Below, one piece after another: positions 17,977 through 26,245 of a stretch of 64,000 bases of DNA. The position numbers were made by a program, and so were the translations under genes. The number at the start of each line of letters is the position of its first letter. Position 1 is the first letter of the stretch. The notes beneath the pieces were generated by a model. The model had not been told where the DNA came from. It did not search any database and worked only from the letters and a program-made list of their open reading frames with translations. The stretch is from an uncultured Mediterraneibacter sp. (lineage in GTDB: Bacteria > Bacillota > Clostridia > Lachnospirales > Lachnospiraceae): positions 62,001 through 126,000 of the forward strand of contig NZ_CAKRDI010000003.1 in assembly GCF_934309415.1 (NCBI RefSeq). The letters are read 5' to 3'.

Positions 17977-19019
17977 TGGGTTCTACCTCCAACGTATGCT
18001 AACGTTTCGCCGGGTGAAAGATTGTAACGGATACATTCTATGGCGGTGGTCAGCTTTTTCAGTTCTTCTTCCTTCAGGAAGAGATAGGTGTTGACAGCAG
18101 CGATGGAGTAAGGATTGCGCCGTCGGTCAATTGTGTAAAGGTGATGCAGACAGTCTGCATACATCTGTTCCATTGTCAGATTCTGCTGGAAATTATAGTG
18201 GCGTGCATAACTGGTCTGATTGACCAGTGTATAGAATTCATCCATACCGGGGGCTTCCACCATTTCCTTGATCAGATCGGTTGACAGTTTGTAGTGAATT
18301 GGAATGATCATCGAGTAAATATCAGCAGGCTTCATATTGTAATATTTCTTTGCCCTTAAGATCCACTGCATATTCAGCAGATCAATCTGTGATCCGCAGT
18401 CACGCTGATAAAGTTCCAGATCTTCTTTCTTCAATAATTTTTTACGGGTATTCCACAAAGTAGTGAAATAATAGAGATCCAGTGTCAGATCATAATCAAA
18501 CAGTGTCACTTCTCTGGAATCTTTTAATTTTTTCAGAGGTTCGTAATATTCGGTCCCTTTCAGATTCTCGATCAACTCATCGGTTGTTCTGGAAGTGATG
18601 AGCCTGTCGATCGATAACTGGGAGTATTTGTCAAAGAAATTCTTCTTATACGCCAGATCGAAAGGCTGTTTGTAGTGATTGATTACGATTCTGAAACAAT
18701 AGTCGATCAGTGAGATCTCATAAGATTTCAGGCGAAGCTGCATAAAGCGACGCTGCTTCTGTCCGCAAAAGCGATAAAGCTTTGTGTAGTCGTGGTAGAG
18801 CGACTGGGTCAGCACTTTTTCGATGTTTCCTCTGTGAATCTGATCCGGATTCAATTGATTCAGTACATAGGCATAACTGGAATTCCGTTTCAGATACTCT
18901 ACAACTTCGGGGACATTGTGGAGAACTGCGATCTCCTGAAACTGTTCTGGTTTCAGAAGTTTTGCTTCCATTGCGCGTGTCTTTGTCACGATTCCACTGT
19001 ATTCAAGCAGATTCCCCAT
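17973..19019 (-). CDS. ntpC: V-type ATP synthase subunit C
   Basis: 348 residues of the V-ATPase AC39/subunit C family, the socket connecting the central shaft to the membrane ring. Marks: YSGIVTKTRAMEAKLL at the start, KSYEISLIDYCFR in the middle, IPIHYKLSTDLIKEMVEAP and YADCLHHLYTIDRRRNPYSIA near the end. The gene begins 3 nt after the stop of the first operon gene. Confidence 0.93.
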   Translation of the reverse strand: MGNLLEYSGIVTKTRAMEAKLLKPEQFQEIAVLHNVPEVVEYLKRNSSYAYVLNQLNPDQIHRGNIEKVLTQSLYHDYTKLYRFCGQKQRRFMQLRLKSYEISLIDYCFRIVINHYKQPFDLAYKKNFFDKYSQLSIDRLITSRTTDELIENLKGTEYYEPLKKLKDSREVTLFDYDLTLDLYYFTTLWNTRKKLLKKEDLELYQRDCGSQIDLLNMQWILRAKKYYNMKPADIYSMIIPIHYKLSTDLIKEMVEAPGMDEFYTLVNQTSYARHYNFQQNLTMEQMYADCLHHLYTIDRRRNPYSIAAVNTYLFLKEEELKKLTTAIECIRYNLSPGETLAYVGGRTQ

Positions 19020-19022
19020 AGG

Positions 19023-19334
19023 CTACACCTCGGTAATCCGCCGCAGGATTTCCTGTGCATAATCTGTATGTTTTCCTTCATACTCTTTTTGCAGGGCTTC
19101 GATCGCGGCATTGCTTTCGTCATTCTGACTGTTCAGGATAGAATCTGTCTTCGCCTGGAGTTCATCCCGGATGGTCTGAATGCGCTGTTGGGTTTTCGAT
19201 TCGAGCTCGGCATTGAAGGCTTTACGCTTTGCATCGTATTTGTCATCAAGCGCCGTCTTTTCTGCCTCGGCATGCTGCACTATTGCGGCTGCTGCTGATT
19301 CGATTTCCGTCAATTTGTTTAGAATAGAGTCCAT
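19023..19334 (-). CDS. V-type ATP synthase subunit G/H (peripheral-stalk coiled coil)
   Basis: 103 residues from the ATG at 19334 with AAAAAGGAGGCTG upstream; a longer frame without a ribosome site is rejected. The sequence is nearly all coiled coil, Ala/Glu/Gln/Lys-rich. First gene of the V-ATPase operon, the position that the H/G (NtpF-like) stalk subunit takes in other Firmicutes. Confidence 0.82.
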   Translation of the reverse strand: MDSILNKLTEIESAAAAIVQHAEAEKTALDDKYDAKRKAFNAELESKTQQRIQTIRDELQAKTDSILNSQNDESNAAIEALQKEYEGKHTDYAQEILRRITEV

Positions 19335-19373
19335 AATCAGCCTCCTTTTTGTTAGAAAATCATAATATCTTTT

Positions 19374-19401
19374 ATAATACACCTTTTACCGAAAAATGCA
19401 A
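19374..19401 (-). promoter_or_regulatory. Likely promoter of the V-ATPase operon
   Basis: Minus strand TTGCAT (19401-19396), 16-bp spacer, TATTAT (19379-19374), giving a short leader before the ribosome site. The rest of the gap to 19772 is AT-rich and must also hold the promoter of trmB; I see no other structure in it. Confidence 0.55.
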
Positions 19402-19772
19402 GGAACATGGCCCAATTTTGGCACAACAAATGTTGCTTATTTGTTATCTTTTTCGGCTAAATGAGAGGATGTGTAACGAATCTGCTGTTTTGTTTTGAAA
19501 TGTATTTAAATTTTAGTATAATTCAAAGTGGAGCTATGATATGATATCAGTTGGAAATAAATTCTTATATTGTCGTTTTGTATTGCGGCTATAATAATCA
19601 GTTGATAGAAAAAGCTGTTTTGAGTGTAAATTAGAGTTAGAGCATGTCTTAAAATCATTTTATGCAATCAGTGAAAAAATTTTAAAAACATGTTTTAAAG
19701 GCAGTGTATAGTAATGAATGAACTTTGAATGCAAATATGGAGCAAGAAAGAAAAATAACAGGAGGTTGATGT

Positions 19773-20423
19773 ATGAGACTTAGAAATATACCAAGAGCAG
19801 AGGGAGTAATTGCAGAGCATCAGGCGGTGGTCAGAACACCGGAAGAGCAGAAAGGCTGCTGGAATAAGGTGTTTGGAAATGAGCATCCGTTATATATAGA
19901 GATTGGAATGGGCAAAGGCCAGTTCATCTTAAATATGGCAAAAAAATATCCGGAAGTAAATTTTATCGGGATTGAGAGATATTCCAGTGTACTGCTTCGT
20001 GCGCTGGAGAAATTTGACACAGAAGAGTATCAGGAACTTACAAATATTCGTTTTGTCTGTATGGATGCAAGAGAGGTGGAGAATGTATTTGCACCGGAAG
20101 AGGTGGACAAGATTTTCCTTAATTTCTCAGATCCGTGGCCGAAGGCAAGACATGCAAAACGGCGACTGACTTCAACAGAATTTCTTGCGAGATACGAGAA
20201 AGTGCTTCATGAGGGCGGTGTGGTAGAGTTTAAAACAGATAATACAGAATTATTCAACTTCTCTCTGGAACAGGTGGAAGAAGCAGGCTGGAATCTGCTG
20301 GCACATACTTATGATCTTCATCATCATGAGGAAATGAATAAAGGAAATATTATGACAGAATATGAAGAAAAGTTTTCACAGAAAGGCAATCCGATTAATA
20401 AAATGATCGCACAGAGAAAGTAA
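19773..20423 (+). CDS. trmB: tRNA (guanine-N7-)-methyltransferase
   Basis: 216 residues. SAM-binding IEIGMGKGQFI (about residues 42-52), FIGIERYSSV, and the family motif LNFSDPWPKARHAKRRL (about 117-133), then TDNTELFNFS. Methylates G46 in the tRNA variable loop. AACAGGAGGTTG ribosome site. The stop codon lies inside the 8-bp duplication of the R1 element that follows, so the insertion left the protein unchanged. Confidence 0.96.
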   Translation: MRLRNIPRAEGVIAEHQAVVRTPEEQKGCWNKVFGNEHPLYIEIGMGKGQFILNMAKKYPEVNFIGIERYSSVLLRALEKFDTEEYQELTNIRFVCMDAREVENVFAPEEVDKIFLNFSDPWPKARHAKRRLTSTEFLARYEKVLHEGGVVEFKTDNTELFNFSLEQVEEAGWNLLAHTYDLHHHEEMNKGNIMTEYEEKFSQKGNPINKMIAQRK

Positions 20424-20426
20424 TAG

Positions 20427-20569
20427 GTTACTGTTCACAGGTAACCTGCAAACAGTAACGTATCTCGCCATTTAGAATCGCCTACGGCGATGGGCGAGAT
20501 ACATTCAGGACAAAACGTGCATCCTCCATGTCAATCAGCGGAGTGATTGACATGGGAGTGAACAGTAAC
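20427..20569 (+). mobile_element. 143-bp repeat element, copy 2 (R1, intact)
   Basis: Nearly identical to the copy at 5074 (CCATGTCAATCA makes the third hairpin perfect). Flanked by a perfect 8-bp duplication AGTAATAG at 20419-20426 and 20570-20577. Same orientation as copy 1. Confidence 0.88.
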
Positions 20570-20705
20570 AGTAATAGTCTGTGCGGTTATTTAAGGATAG
20601 TGAATAGTGGCAATTTTATAGACAGTGCATATATTATCATTGTAGCGTATTGATTTTAAGGTAGCTACCTTTGCTAATGATTTGAAAAACAGAGTCTGAT
20701 CATAT

Positions 20706-20761
20706 AGATGAAAAGTCTGGATATAGCTTGTCAGGTTTTGATGTATCCTGGCTTTTCATCT
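20706..20761 (+). promoter_or_regulatory. Leader hairpin before a small Cys-rich ORF
   Basis: GATGAAAAG pairs with CTTTTCATC around an inner TGGATA / TATCC stem. No T-run directly follows. It ends about 17 nt before the AAAAGGAGAGG ribosome site of the ORF at 20791, so it may be a translational control element or a processed small RNA. Confidence 0.4.
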
Positions 20762-20790
20762 GAAGGTGATTCCTGAAAAGGAGAGGGTAT

Positions 20791-20937
20791 ATGGGCTGTT
20801 GTTGCTGGAAAGACAGAATCAGAGGAAAATTGTATTGTCATAAAAAGATGAATCGCTGGATTGTGGAGTTGTGTAATTCATATAAACAGGTGTATCATAT
20901 TCTCAATTCAGAATGGTGTCATGAAAGTAAAAAGTAG
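20791..20937 (+). CDS. Small 48-residue Cys-rich protein
   Basis: ATG with a good AAAAGGAGAGGGTAT site. The product starts MGCCCWKDRIRGKLYCHKK and contains three adjacent cysteines, two further single cysteines and a Cys-His near the end (WCHES). It is basic, with no membrane segment. The cysteine pattern suggests a metal-binding peptide, but no family is recognised. It lies between the R1 copy and tRNA-Lys. Confidence 0.5.
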   Translation: MGCCCWKDRIRGKLYCHKKMNRWIVELCNSYKQVYHILNSEWCHESKK

Positions 20938-21006
20938 CATGAAATTTTGCAAATTGAAGATAAAATTAAAAAAATACATTTTTTTGAAAAAATTTGTAAA
21001 AAGTGC

Positions 21007-21035
21007 TTGCATTCTTTAAAAAGCTGTTATATAAT
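21007..21035 (+). promoter_or_regulatory. Promoter of tRNA-Lys
   Basis: TTGCAT, 17-bp spacer, TATAAT, ending 37 bp before the tRNA. Confidence 0.75.
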
Positions 21036-21072
21036 ACAACATGTGCTGAGGACAGCACAGTAAATTAAATAA

Positions 21073-21145
21073 GCGCGATTAGCTCAGTTGGTAGAGCACC
21101 TGACTCTTAATCAGGGTGTCCAGGGTTCGAACCCCTGATCGCGCA
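21073..21145 (+). tRNA. tRNA-Lys (anticodon CTT)
   Basis: Full cloverleaf: acceptor GCGCGAT / ATCGCGC, D arm with AGCTCAGTTGGTAGAGC, anticodon stem CCTGA / TCAGG with loop CTCTTAA, T arm GGTTCGAACC. Anticodon CTT reads AAG. The 3' CCA is not encoded. Confidence 0.96.
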
Positions 21146-21150
21146 CTAGC

Positions 21151-21199
21151 AATCACTGTTTTTGCAGACGTAGGAGCTGCAGGGGCGGTGATTTTTTTG
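21151..21199 (+). terminator. Terminator after tRNA-Lys
   Basis: AATCACTG pairs with CGGTGATT, with inner GCAG/CTGC pairing, followed by seven T. Confidence 0.75.
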
Positions 21200-21453
21200 T
21201 GCGCTGGAAAGCCTTGATTATAAGGGATTTCCGGGTTTTGAGAATGCAACTATTGATAATCTAAAGTAGTGTAGAAACAATGCAATAAGAACATATGTAC
21301 GTGTTACAGTGTGTTACACCTGTACAATAAAGTCAAAAGAGGGGAAGTGTTACAGTGTTTTGGCTAATGAATATAGAGACACCTTGCAGTAAACAATAAA
21401 AATAGTGCTGGTTTATTTTAAAAATTAGTCTTTTCATATATTTTCTCTAATGG

Positions 21454-21539
21454 TATAATATTCTAAAATGTTGATTAAATGCGATTATAATATTCCAAAA
21501 TGTTGATAAACTCACATTTTTATATTACAAAATGTTGAT
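21454..21539 (+). repeat. Three direct repeats with 32-bp period
   Basis: TATAATATTC(T/C)AAAATG followed by TTGAT at 21454-21475 and 21486-21507, and a shorter third copy (TATATTACAAAATG then TTGAT) at 21521-21539. The spacing is 32 bp, close to three helical turns. They sit 44-130 bp upstream of the DUF4143 ATPase gene and look like tandem operator sites. The preceding gap (21200-21453) has two GTGTTACAGTGT copies (21301, 21347) and nothing else I can call. Confidence 0.6.
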
Positions 21540-21582
21540 GCGCGATGTTTTCTGGAATAAATGTATTGATTTGAGGTGCCTT

Positions 21583-22890
21583 ATGTTAAAGAGAAAAGCG
21601 ACAGATGCTATTAAAAACTGGGTTGATTCAAAGAAAAAAAAGTGTCTTGTAGTCCAGGGAGCAAGGCAAACAGGGAAAACATATATAATTGAACGATTTG
21701 CAGAAGAGAATTATGAAGAGATAGTGGAAATCAATTTTAAGCAGATGCCTTCGGCAATGGATATTTTTTCCGGGGATCTTATTGTTGACAATATGGTAAT
21801 GGCTATGCGATTCCGATTTCCTGAAAAGAAAATCATTCCGGGGAAAACGATGATTTTTCTGGATGAAATTCAAGAGTGTCAGGAAGCGATTACTTCTCTT
21901 AAATTTTGGGCATTAGATAACAGATATGATGTAATTGCATCCGGCTCACTCCTTGGAATAGACTATAAACGTGCATCTTCTTATCCGGTAGGGTATGTTG
22001 ATTATTTGAGAATGTACGGAATTGATTTTGAAGAGTTCCTTTGGGGAATGGGAATTTCTGACGACATGATAAAGAAACTCAGAGATTATTTTGAATCAAG
22101 GTCTGTCATACCAGAAGCGATCAATTCTCAAATGATGAGTTATTATAGACAATATATTGCAATAGGTGGTATGCCAGAAGCGGTGCAGAAATATATAGAT
22201 ACAAAAGATTTTAGAGAAGTTGACCGGATACAAAGGAATCTTTTACAGGGATATCAGTACGATATTGCACACTATGCAACTGCGGAAGAAAAGGTAAAAG
22301 CAGAGAAATGTTATCTTTCTCTTGCGAAGCAGTTATTGGACAAAGAAAACCATAAATTTCAATATAAAGAAGTTGAGCATGGCGGCAGGGCACAAAAATT
22401 TTTCTCGAGCATTGAGTGGTTGCTTCGTGCAGACATGGTGCACTTATGTAGACGAGTGACCGATGTCAGATTTGATTTGGATGATTACGCAAGAGATGAT
22501 TTCTTCAGGGTATATACGACAGATTTATCACTTCTGATGGCAATGAAGGATTTCTCACTAAAGCAGCACATTGTAGAAAATACCTTATCAGGAAACTCAA
22601 AAGGAGGCATCTTCGAGTGTGCAATAGCAGATGCGCTTTATAAAAAAGGGTATCAGTTATATTTTTATAAAAACGAAACATCAAAAAAGGAAATTGATGT
22701 GATTATCCAACAAGATGGAAAAGTAGTTCCTATAGAAGTCAAGAGTGGGAATACACGAGCCAACTCATTGAAGTCGCTTATGAGAAAAAATAAAGATATT
22801 TGTTTTGGGTATAAGTTCGTAGATGGGAATATAGGTGTAAGTGAAGACGGAATAATCACGTTACCATTATATATGGTGGTGTTTGTCTGA
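21583..22890 (+). CDS. AAA-type ATPase with C-terminal DUF4143 domain
   Basis: 435 residues from ATG 21583 with TGAGGTGCC upstream; an ATG at 21532 has no ribosome site. Walker A QGARQTGKTYII (about residue 25), Walker B MIFLDEIQECQEA (about 90), sensor IASGSLLG (about 120). The C-terminal half, with IGGMPEAVQKY, DFFRVYTTDLSLL, NTLSGNSKGGIFECAIADALY and the nuclease-like ending EIDVIIQQDGKVVPIEVKSG, is DUF4143. These proteins are widespread in gut anaerobes; the C-terminal (E/D)...(E/Q)xK-like motif suggests a nuclease-related fold, but the role is unknown. AT-rich codon use and the operator-like repeats suggest acquired DNA. Confidence 0.88.
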   Translation: MLKRKATDAIKNWVDSKKKKCLVVQGARQTGKTYIIERFAEENYEEIVEINFKQMPSAMDIFSGDLIVDNMVMAMRFRFPEKKIIPGKTMIFLDEIQECQEAITSLKFWALDNRYDVIASGSLLGIDYKRASSYPVGYVDYLRMYGIDFEEFLWGMGISDDMIKKLRDYFESRSVIPEAINSQMMSYYRQYIAIGGMPEAVQKYIDTKDFREVDRIQRNLLQGYQYDIAHYATAEEKVKAEKCYLSLAKQLLDKENHKFQYKEVEHGGRAQKFFSSIEWLLRADMVHLCRRVTDVRFDLDDYARDDFFRVYTTDLSLLMAMKDFSLKQHIVENTLSGNSKGGIFECAIADALYKKGYQLYFYKNETSKKEIDVIIQQDGKVVPIEVKSGNTRANSLKSLMRKNKDICFGYKFVDGNIGVSEDGIITLPLYMVVFV

Positions 22891-22928
22891 GAGTGGAAGA
22901 TGACTACGGTAGAATTAGTTTAGAACTA

Positions 22929-22961
22929 GTTACTGTTTGCAGGTTACCTGTGAACAGTAAC
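22929..22961 (-). mobile_element. Solo 33-bp R1 module with target duplication
   Basis: Exactly the reverse complement of the first 33 bp of the element at 5074. Flanked by a perfect 8-bp duplication TAGAACTA (22921-22928 and 22962-22969). This is what remains if a full element loses 110 bp by recombination between its two GTTACTGTT repeats. Confidence 0.85.
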
Positions 22962-23149
22962 TAGAACTATAAATGAGTGATGGTGCTTTTGCATAAAAGA
23001 AAGACACCTCGATTTCGTGTGTTGTATAATGAAAGTGATCAAACAAACTTTCTGTATTGTAGACGATATGATAGTGTCAAAAACAAAACCTTCGTCACAG
23101 GCTCTGCATCCAATTGAAGATGCGTATTTTCATTAATCCCATTTAAACA

Positions 23150-23383
23150 TTGCAGATCAATACAGCAAATAATATTCTGTTGATGTTTGCAATCCTTGCA
23201 GGTGCACTTTTTTGTGCCTTTGGGATTATCAATGTAGTGTTACCAAAGTTTTTGCAGAGTTTCTCATTGTATATGAAGCACGGAAAAAGGCAGTGGACTT
23301 TATTCAGGACAGTGATAAATCCATTCTGTTCATCTGAGATAAAACAGATGCCTGAATTGGTGCGGAAAAAGCTGATATGGTAA
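23150..23383 (+). CDS. Doubtful small membrane ORF or gene remnant
   Basis: A 77-codon frame from TTG (internal ATG at 23174) with one strong hydrophobic segment (LLMFAILAGALFCAFGIINVV) and a basic tail. No clear ribosome site. Family not recognised. The surrounding stretch 22962-23592 has no other supported gene and may be a decayed locus. Confidence 0.25.
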   Translation: MQINTANNILLMFAILAGALFCAFGIINVVLPKFLQSFSLYMKHGKRQWTLFRTVINPFCSSEIKQMPELVRKKLIW

Positions 23384-23592
23384 GTCTCCTGTCTTGTTCA
23401 GGATAGTTACTCATGATATGCTGAGAAAGTAAAACTGTGAGAACAGTTCAGGCTATAATAAGGAGGGATTTTATATCAGCCGGAACATGAAATGGTGTGA
23501 AAACAGTTGAGAAAATCTGTCGGAAGACAGTAGTGGCAGTAAACAGAAAGAAAAGAGACGGACAGAGAGGTTCGTGATAAGGAGGAATAAAA

Positions 23593-23862
23593 ATGTATTT
23601 TGTACCGGATAGAACAAAAGAATGTGGATATTATGAGTGTAAAAAATGTGGGTATCGTTTTCTGTCTATGCAGACGATGAACAAAATCCCATGCCCGGAC
23701 TGTGAGTCAGAGATTGATTATGAGATCGGACCGGATGAGTCAATGGAAGATATCTTGGATACAGCGGAACTGCTTGAGAAGATTGAAGGAGAAGAGGAAG
23801 TAGAAAAGATGGACACACTTCTGAGTCTTGCGATTACAGGCGGGGACGAAAGCTGGATCTGA
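23593..23862 (+). CDS. Small zinc-ribbon protein
   Basis: 89 residues with TAAGGAGGAATAAAA upstream of the ATG. Two CxxC pairs, CKKC (about residue 17) and CPDC (about 35), form a rubredoxin-like or FYDLN-type zinc ribbon. The rest is an acidic helical tail (MEDILDTAELLEKIEGEEEVEK). Possibly a regulatory or RNA/DNA-binding ribbon; function unknown. It stands alone between the DUF4143 gene and rsmH. Confidence 0.72.
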   Translation: MYFVPDRTKECGYYECKKCGYRFLSMQTMNKIPCPDCESEIDYEIGPDESMEDILDTAELLEKIEGEEEVEKMDTLLSLAITGGDESWI

Positions 23863-23894
23863 GAATAACAGCGAAATCGAAAACATTAGATCGG

Positions 23895-23927
23895 GGTATT
23901 GTTTACAGGGATTCTGTGGACAGTAAT
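23895..23927. repeat. Degenerate solo R1 module
   Basis: 33 bp containing TGTTTACAG and CTGTGGACAGTAAT, matching the CAG-CTATG-CTG subfamily of the R1 module. Flanks (TTAGATCG and TTTGATCT) are similar but not convincing as a duplication. Confidence 0.55.
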
Positions 23928-24001
23928 GTTTGATCTGGAAACAAAGAGTAATGAATGAAAATAAGGCAGAAAATCAAATGAACAGTAGGAGAAGATAACA
24001 G

Positions 24002-25063
24002 ATGGATCAGGAAACACAGACACCGCATAAACGAAGACAGAGATATAAGGGAAAATATCCAAGAAAATTTGAGGAAAAATATAAGGAACTGCAGCCAGAA
24101 AAGTATCAGGATACAATTGCACATGTAATTCAGAAAGGAAATACTCCGGCCGGAATGCACAGATCCATTATGGTAAAGGAGATACTGGACTTTTTGAAAA
24201 TCCAGCCGGGTGAAACAGGATTTGATGCCACACTTGGATATGGCGGACATACGAAGGCTATGATGGAATGCCTGCAGGGAAAAGGCCATATGTATGCAAC
24301 AGATGTGGACCCGGAAGAATCTGCAAAGACGAGAAAACGTCTGGCAGATCAGGGATTCGGAGAAGACATACTGACAGTGAAACTGCAGAATTTCTGCACG
24401 ATCGATGAGATTGCAGAAGAAGTGGGAGGTTTCGATTTTATACTGGCGGATCTTGGCGTGTCTTCCATGCAGATCGATAATCCGAAAAGAGGATTCTCTT
24501 TTAAGATAGACGGACCGCTGGATCTGCGTCTGAATCAGGAAAAAGGAATCAGTGCGGCAGAAAGACTGGATACAATCTCCCGGGAGGAACTTGCCGGAAT
24601 GCTTTACGAGAATTCAGATGAACCATACTGCGAAGAACTTGCAAAAGCAATTACAGATGAGATTCGCAAAGGGAACCGTATTGATACAACAACAAAACTT
24701 CGCAATATCATTGAAAAGACATTGGATTTCCTTCCGAATAACAAGGAGAAAAAGGATATTGTAAGAAAGACCTGCCAGCGTACATTTCAGGCACTTCGAA
24801 TTGATGTGAACAATGAGTTTGAGGTACTTTATGAGTTCATGGAGAAACTTCCGTCAGCGCTCCGCCCGGGTGGAAGAGTTGCAATCCTCACCTTCCATTC
24901 AGGAGAAGACAAACTGGTGAAGAAAGCACTGAAAGCAGGCTATAAAGAAGGAATTTATTCGGAGTATTCCAAAGATGTAGTACGCCCGTCAGCACAGGAA
25001 TGTGCACAGAACGGAAGAGCAAGATCTACAAAGATGCGCTGGGCGGTAAGAGCAGAGGATTAA
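24002..25063 (+). CDS. rsmH: 16S rRNA (cytosine-1402-N4)-methyltransferase, RsmH
   Basis: 353 residues. SAM-binding DATLGYGGHTKAM (about residue 75), ILADLGVSSMQID (about 150), FSFKIDGPLDLR, FQALRIDVNNE and the C-terminal RPSAQECAQNGRARSTKMRW. It carries a basic N-terminal extension of about 50 residues before AGMHRSIMVKEIL that is absent from standard ~310-residue RsmH. It is not in the mraZ-ftsL division cluster: neighbours are a zinc-ribbon gene and sbcDC. Probably a second RsmH-type copy, or a relocated one. Confidence 0.9.
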   Translation: MDQETQTPHKRRQRYKGKYPRKFEEKYKELQPEKYQDTIAHVIQKGNTPAGMHRSIMVKEILDFLKIQPGETGFDATLGYGGHTKAMMECLQGKGHMYATDVDPEESAKTRKRLADQGFGEDILTVKLQNFCTIDEIAEEVGGFDFILADLGVSSMQIDNPKRGFSFKIDGPLDLRLNQEKGISAAERLDTISREELAGMLYENSDEPYCEELAKAITDEIRKGNRIDTTTKLRNIIEKTLDFLPNNKEKKDIVRKTCQRTFQALRIDVNNEFEVLYEFMEKLPSALRPGGRVAILTFHSGEDKLVKKALKAGYKEGIYSEYSKDVVRPSAQECAQNGRARSTKMRWAVRAED

Positions 25064-25096
25064 TAATAAAGAAGTTTCAATCACAGGAGGAACAAG

Positions 25097-26245
25097 ATGA
25101 AGATATTTCACCTGTCAGATTTGCATATAGGATTAAAATTATTTAACAGAGATTTGCGAGAAGATCAGATGTACATTCTGGATCAGATTGTCAGTCTGGC
25201 AATAAAGGAAAAACCGGATGCAATCGTGATTGCAGGAGATATTTACGATAAAGCGGTGCCGTCAGCTGAGGCAGTAGCAGTATTTGATCATTTCATTACA
25301 AGTCTGGCAGAACGACTTCCGAAGACTGAAATTATGATGATCAGTGGAAATCATGACAGTGCACCGAGAGTGAATGCATTTCGACAGATTCTGTCCAGAC
25401 AGAGAATCCATATGATAGGCGTTCCACCATTCACAGAAGAAGAGCACATTGAGAAAGTAACAGTGCAGGATCAATATGGAACTGTTACTTTCTATCTTCT
25501 TCCGTTTGTGAAACCATCGATGGTGAAACAGATTACCGGAGTAGATGAAAATGGAAATAATCTGTCTTATGATGAGACGTTGCATCGTCTACTGGATCGA
25601 GAAACAATTGATGAATCAGAACGAAATGTACTGGTCAGTCATCAGTTTTATCTGCCGGTTGGAACAGCGGCAGAGAGTGTGGAACGAATGGATTCGGAAA
25701 TCTGTACGGTAGGAAATATCGATGAAGTAAAGGCCGATATTCTTGAAAAATTCGATTATGCTGCACTGGGACACATACATAAACCGATGAAAGTGGGAAG
25801 TGAATATGCACGTTACTGTGGGACTCCGCTTGCATGTTCTGTCAGCGAGGCGCAACAGCAGAAAGGAGTGCTTCTGGTAGAATTGAAAGAAAAGGGAGAA
25901 CGTGAAGTTCAGGTTCTTCCTTTACATCCTCTCCGCCAGGTAAGAGTCATAAAAGGTAGTCTGGATGAAGTACTCGAACAGGCATGTGAGGATTATGTAA
26001 CGGTAATTCTGACAGATAAGGCAGATCTGGATGTGATCGATATGCAGGACCGGTTGCGGATGGCATTTCCGTTTCTTCTGGAAATCAGGAGAGAGGCGGT
26101 GCGAAAGGCAGATTACAGGAGAACAAGTGCGGAACAGATGAATACGGATCCTCTGACCTTGTGTTGTTCTTTTCTTACGGATCTGGATGAGGAAGAAAAG
26201 GAATTACTGAAAGATGTTATAAACTGTGTGCAGGAGGGAGCGTAG
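25097..26245 (+). CDS. sbcD: Nuclease SbcCD subunit D
   Basis: 382 residues, Mre11-type calcineurin-like phosphoesterase. Metal motifs DLHIG (7-11), GDIYD (about 49), GNHD (about 87), SHQF and GHIH. The C-terminal capping domain ends in an acidic tail. Its TAG stop is followed directly by the ATG of sbcC, so the two are translated together. The complex opens hairpins and cleaves protein-blocked DNA ends. Confidence 0.95.
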   Translation: MKIFHLSDLHIGLKLFNRDLREDQMYILDQIVSLAIKEKPDAIVIAGDIYDKAVPSAEAVAVFDHFITSLAERLPKTEIMMISGNHDSAPRVNAFRQILSRQRIHMIGVPPFTEEEHIEKVTVQDQYGTVTFYLLPFVKPSMVKQITGVDENGNNLSYDETLHRLLDRETIDESERNVLVSHQFYLPVGTAAESVERMDSEICTVGNIDEVKADILEKFDYAALGHIHKPMKVGSEYARYCGTPLACSVSEAQQQKGVLLVELKEKGEREVQVLPLHPLRQVRVIKGSLDEVLEQACEDYVTVILTDKADLDVIDMQDRLRMAFPFLLEIRREAVRKADYRRTSAEQMNTDPLTLCCSFLTDLDEEEKELLKDVINCVQEGA

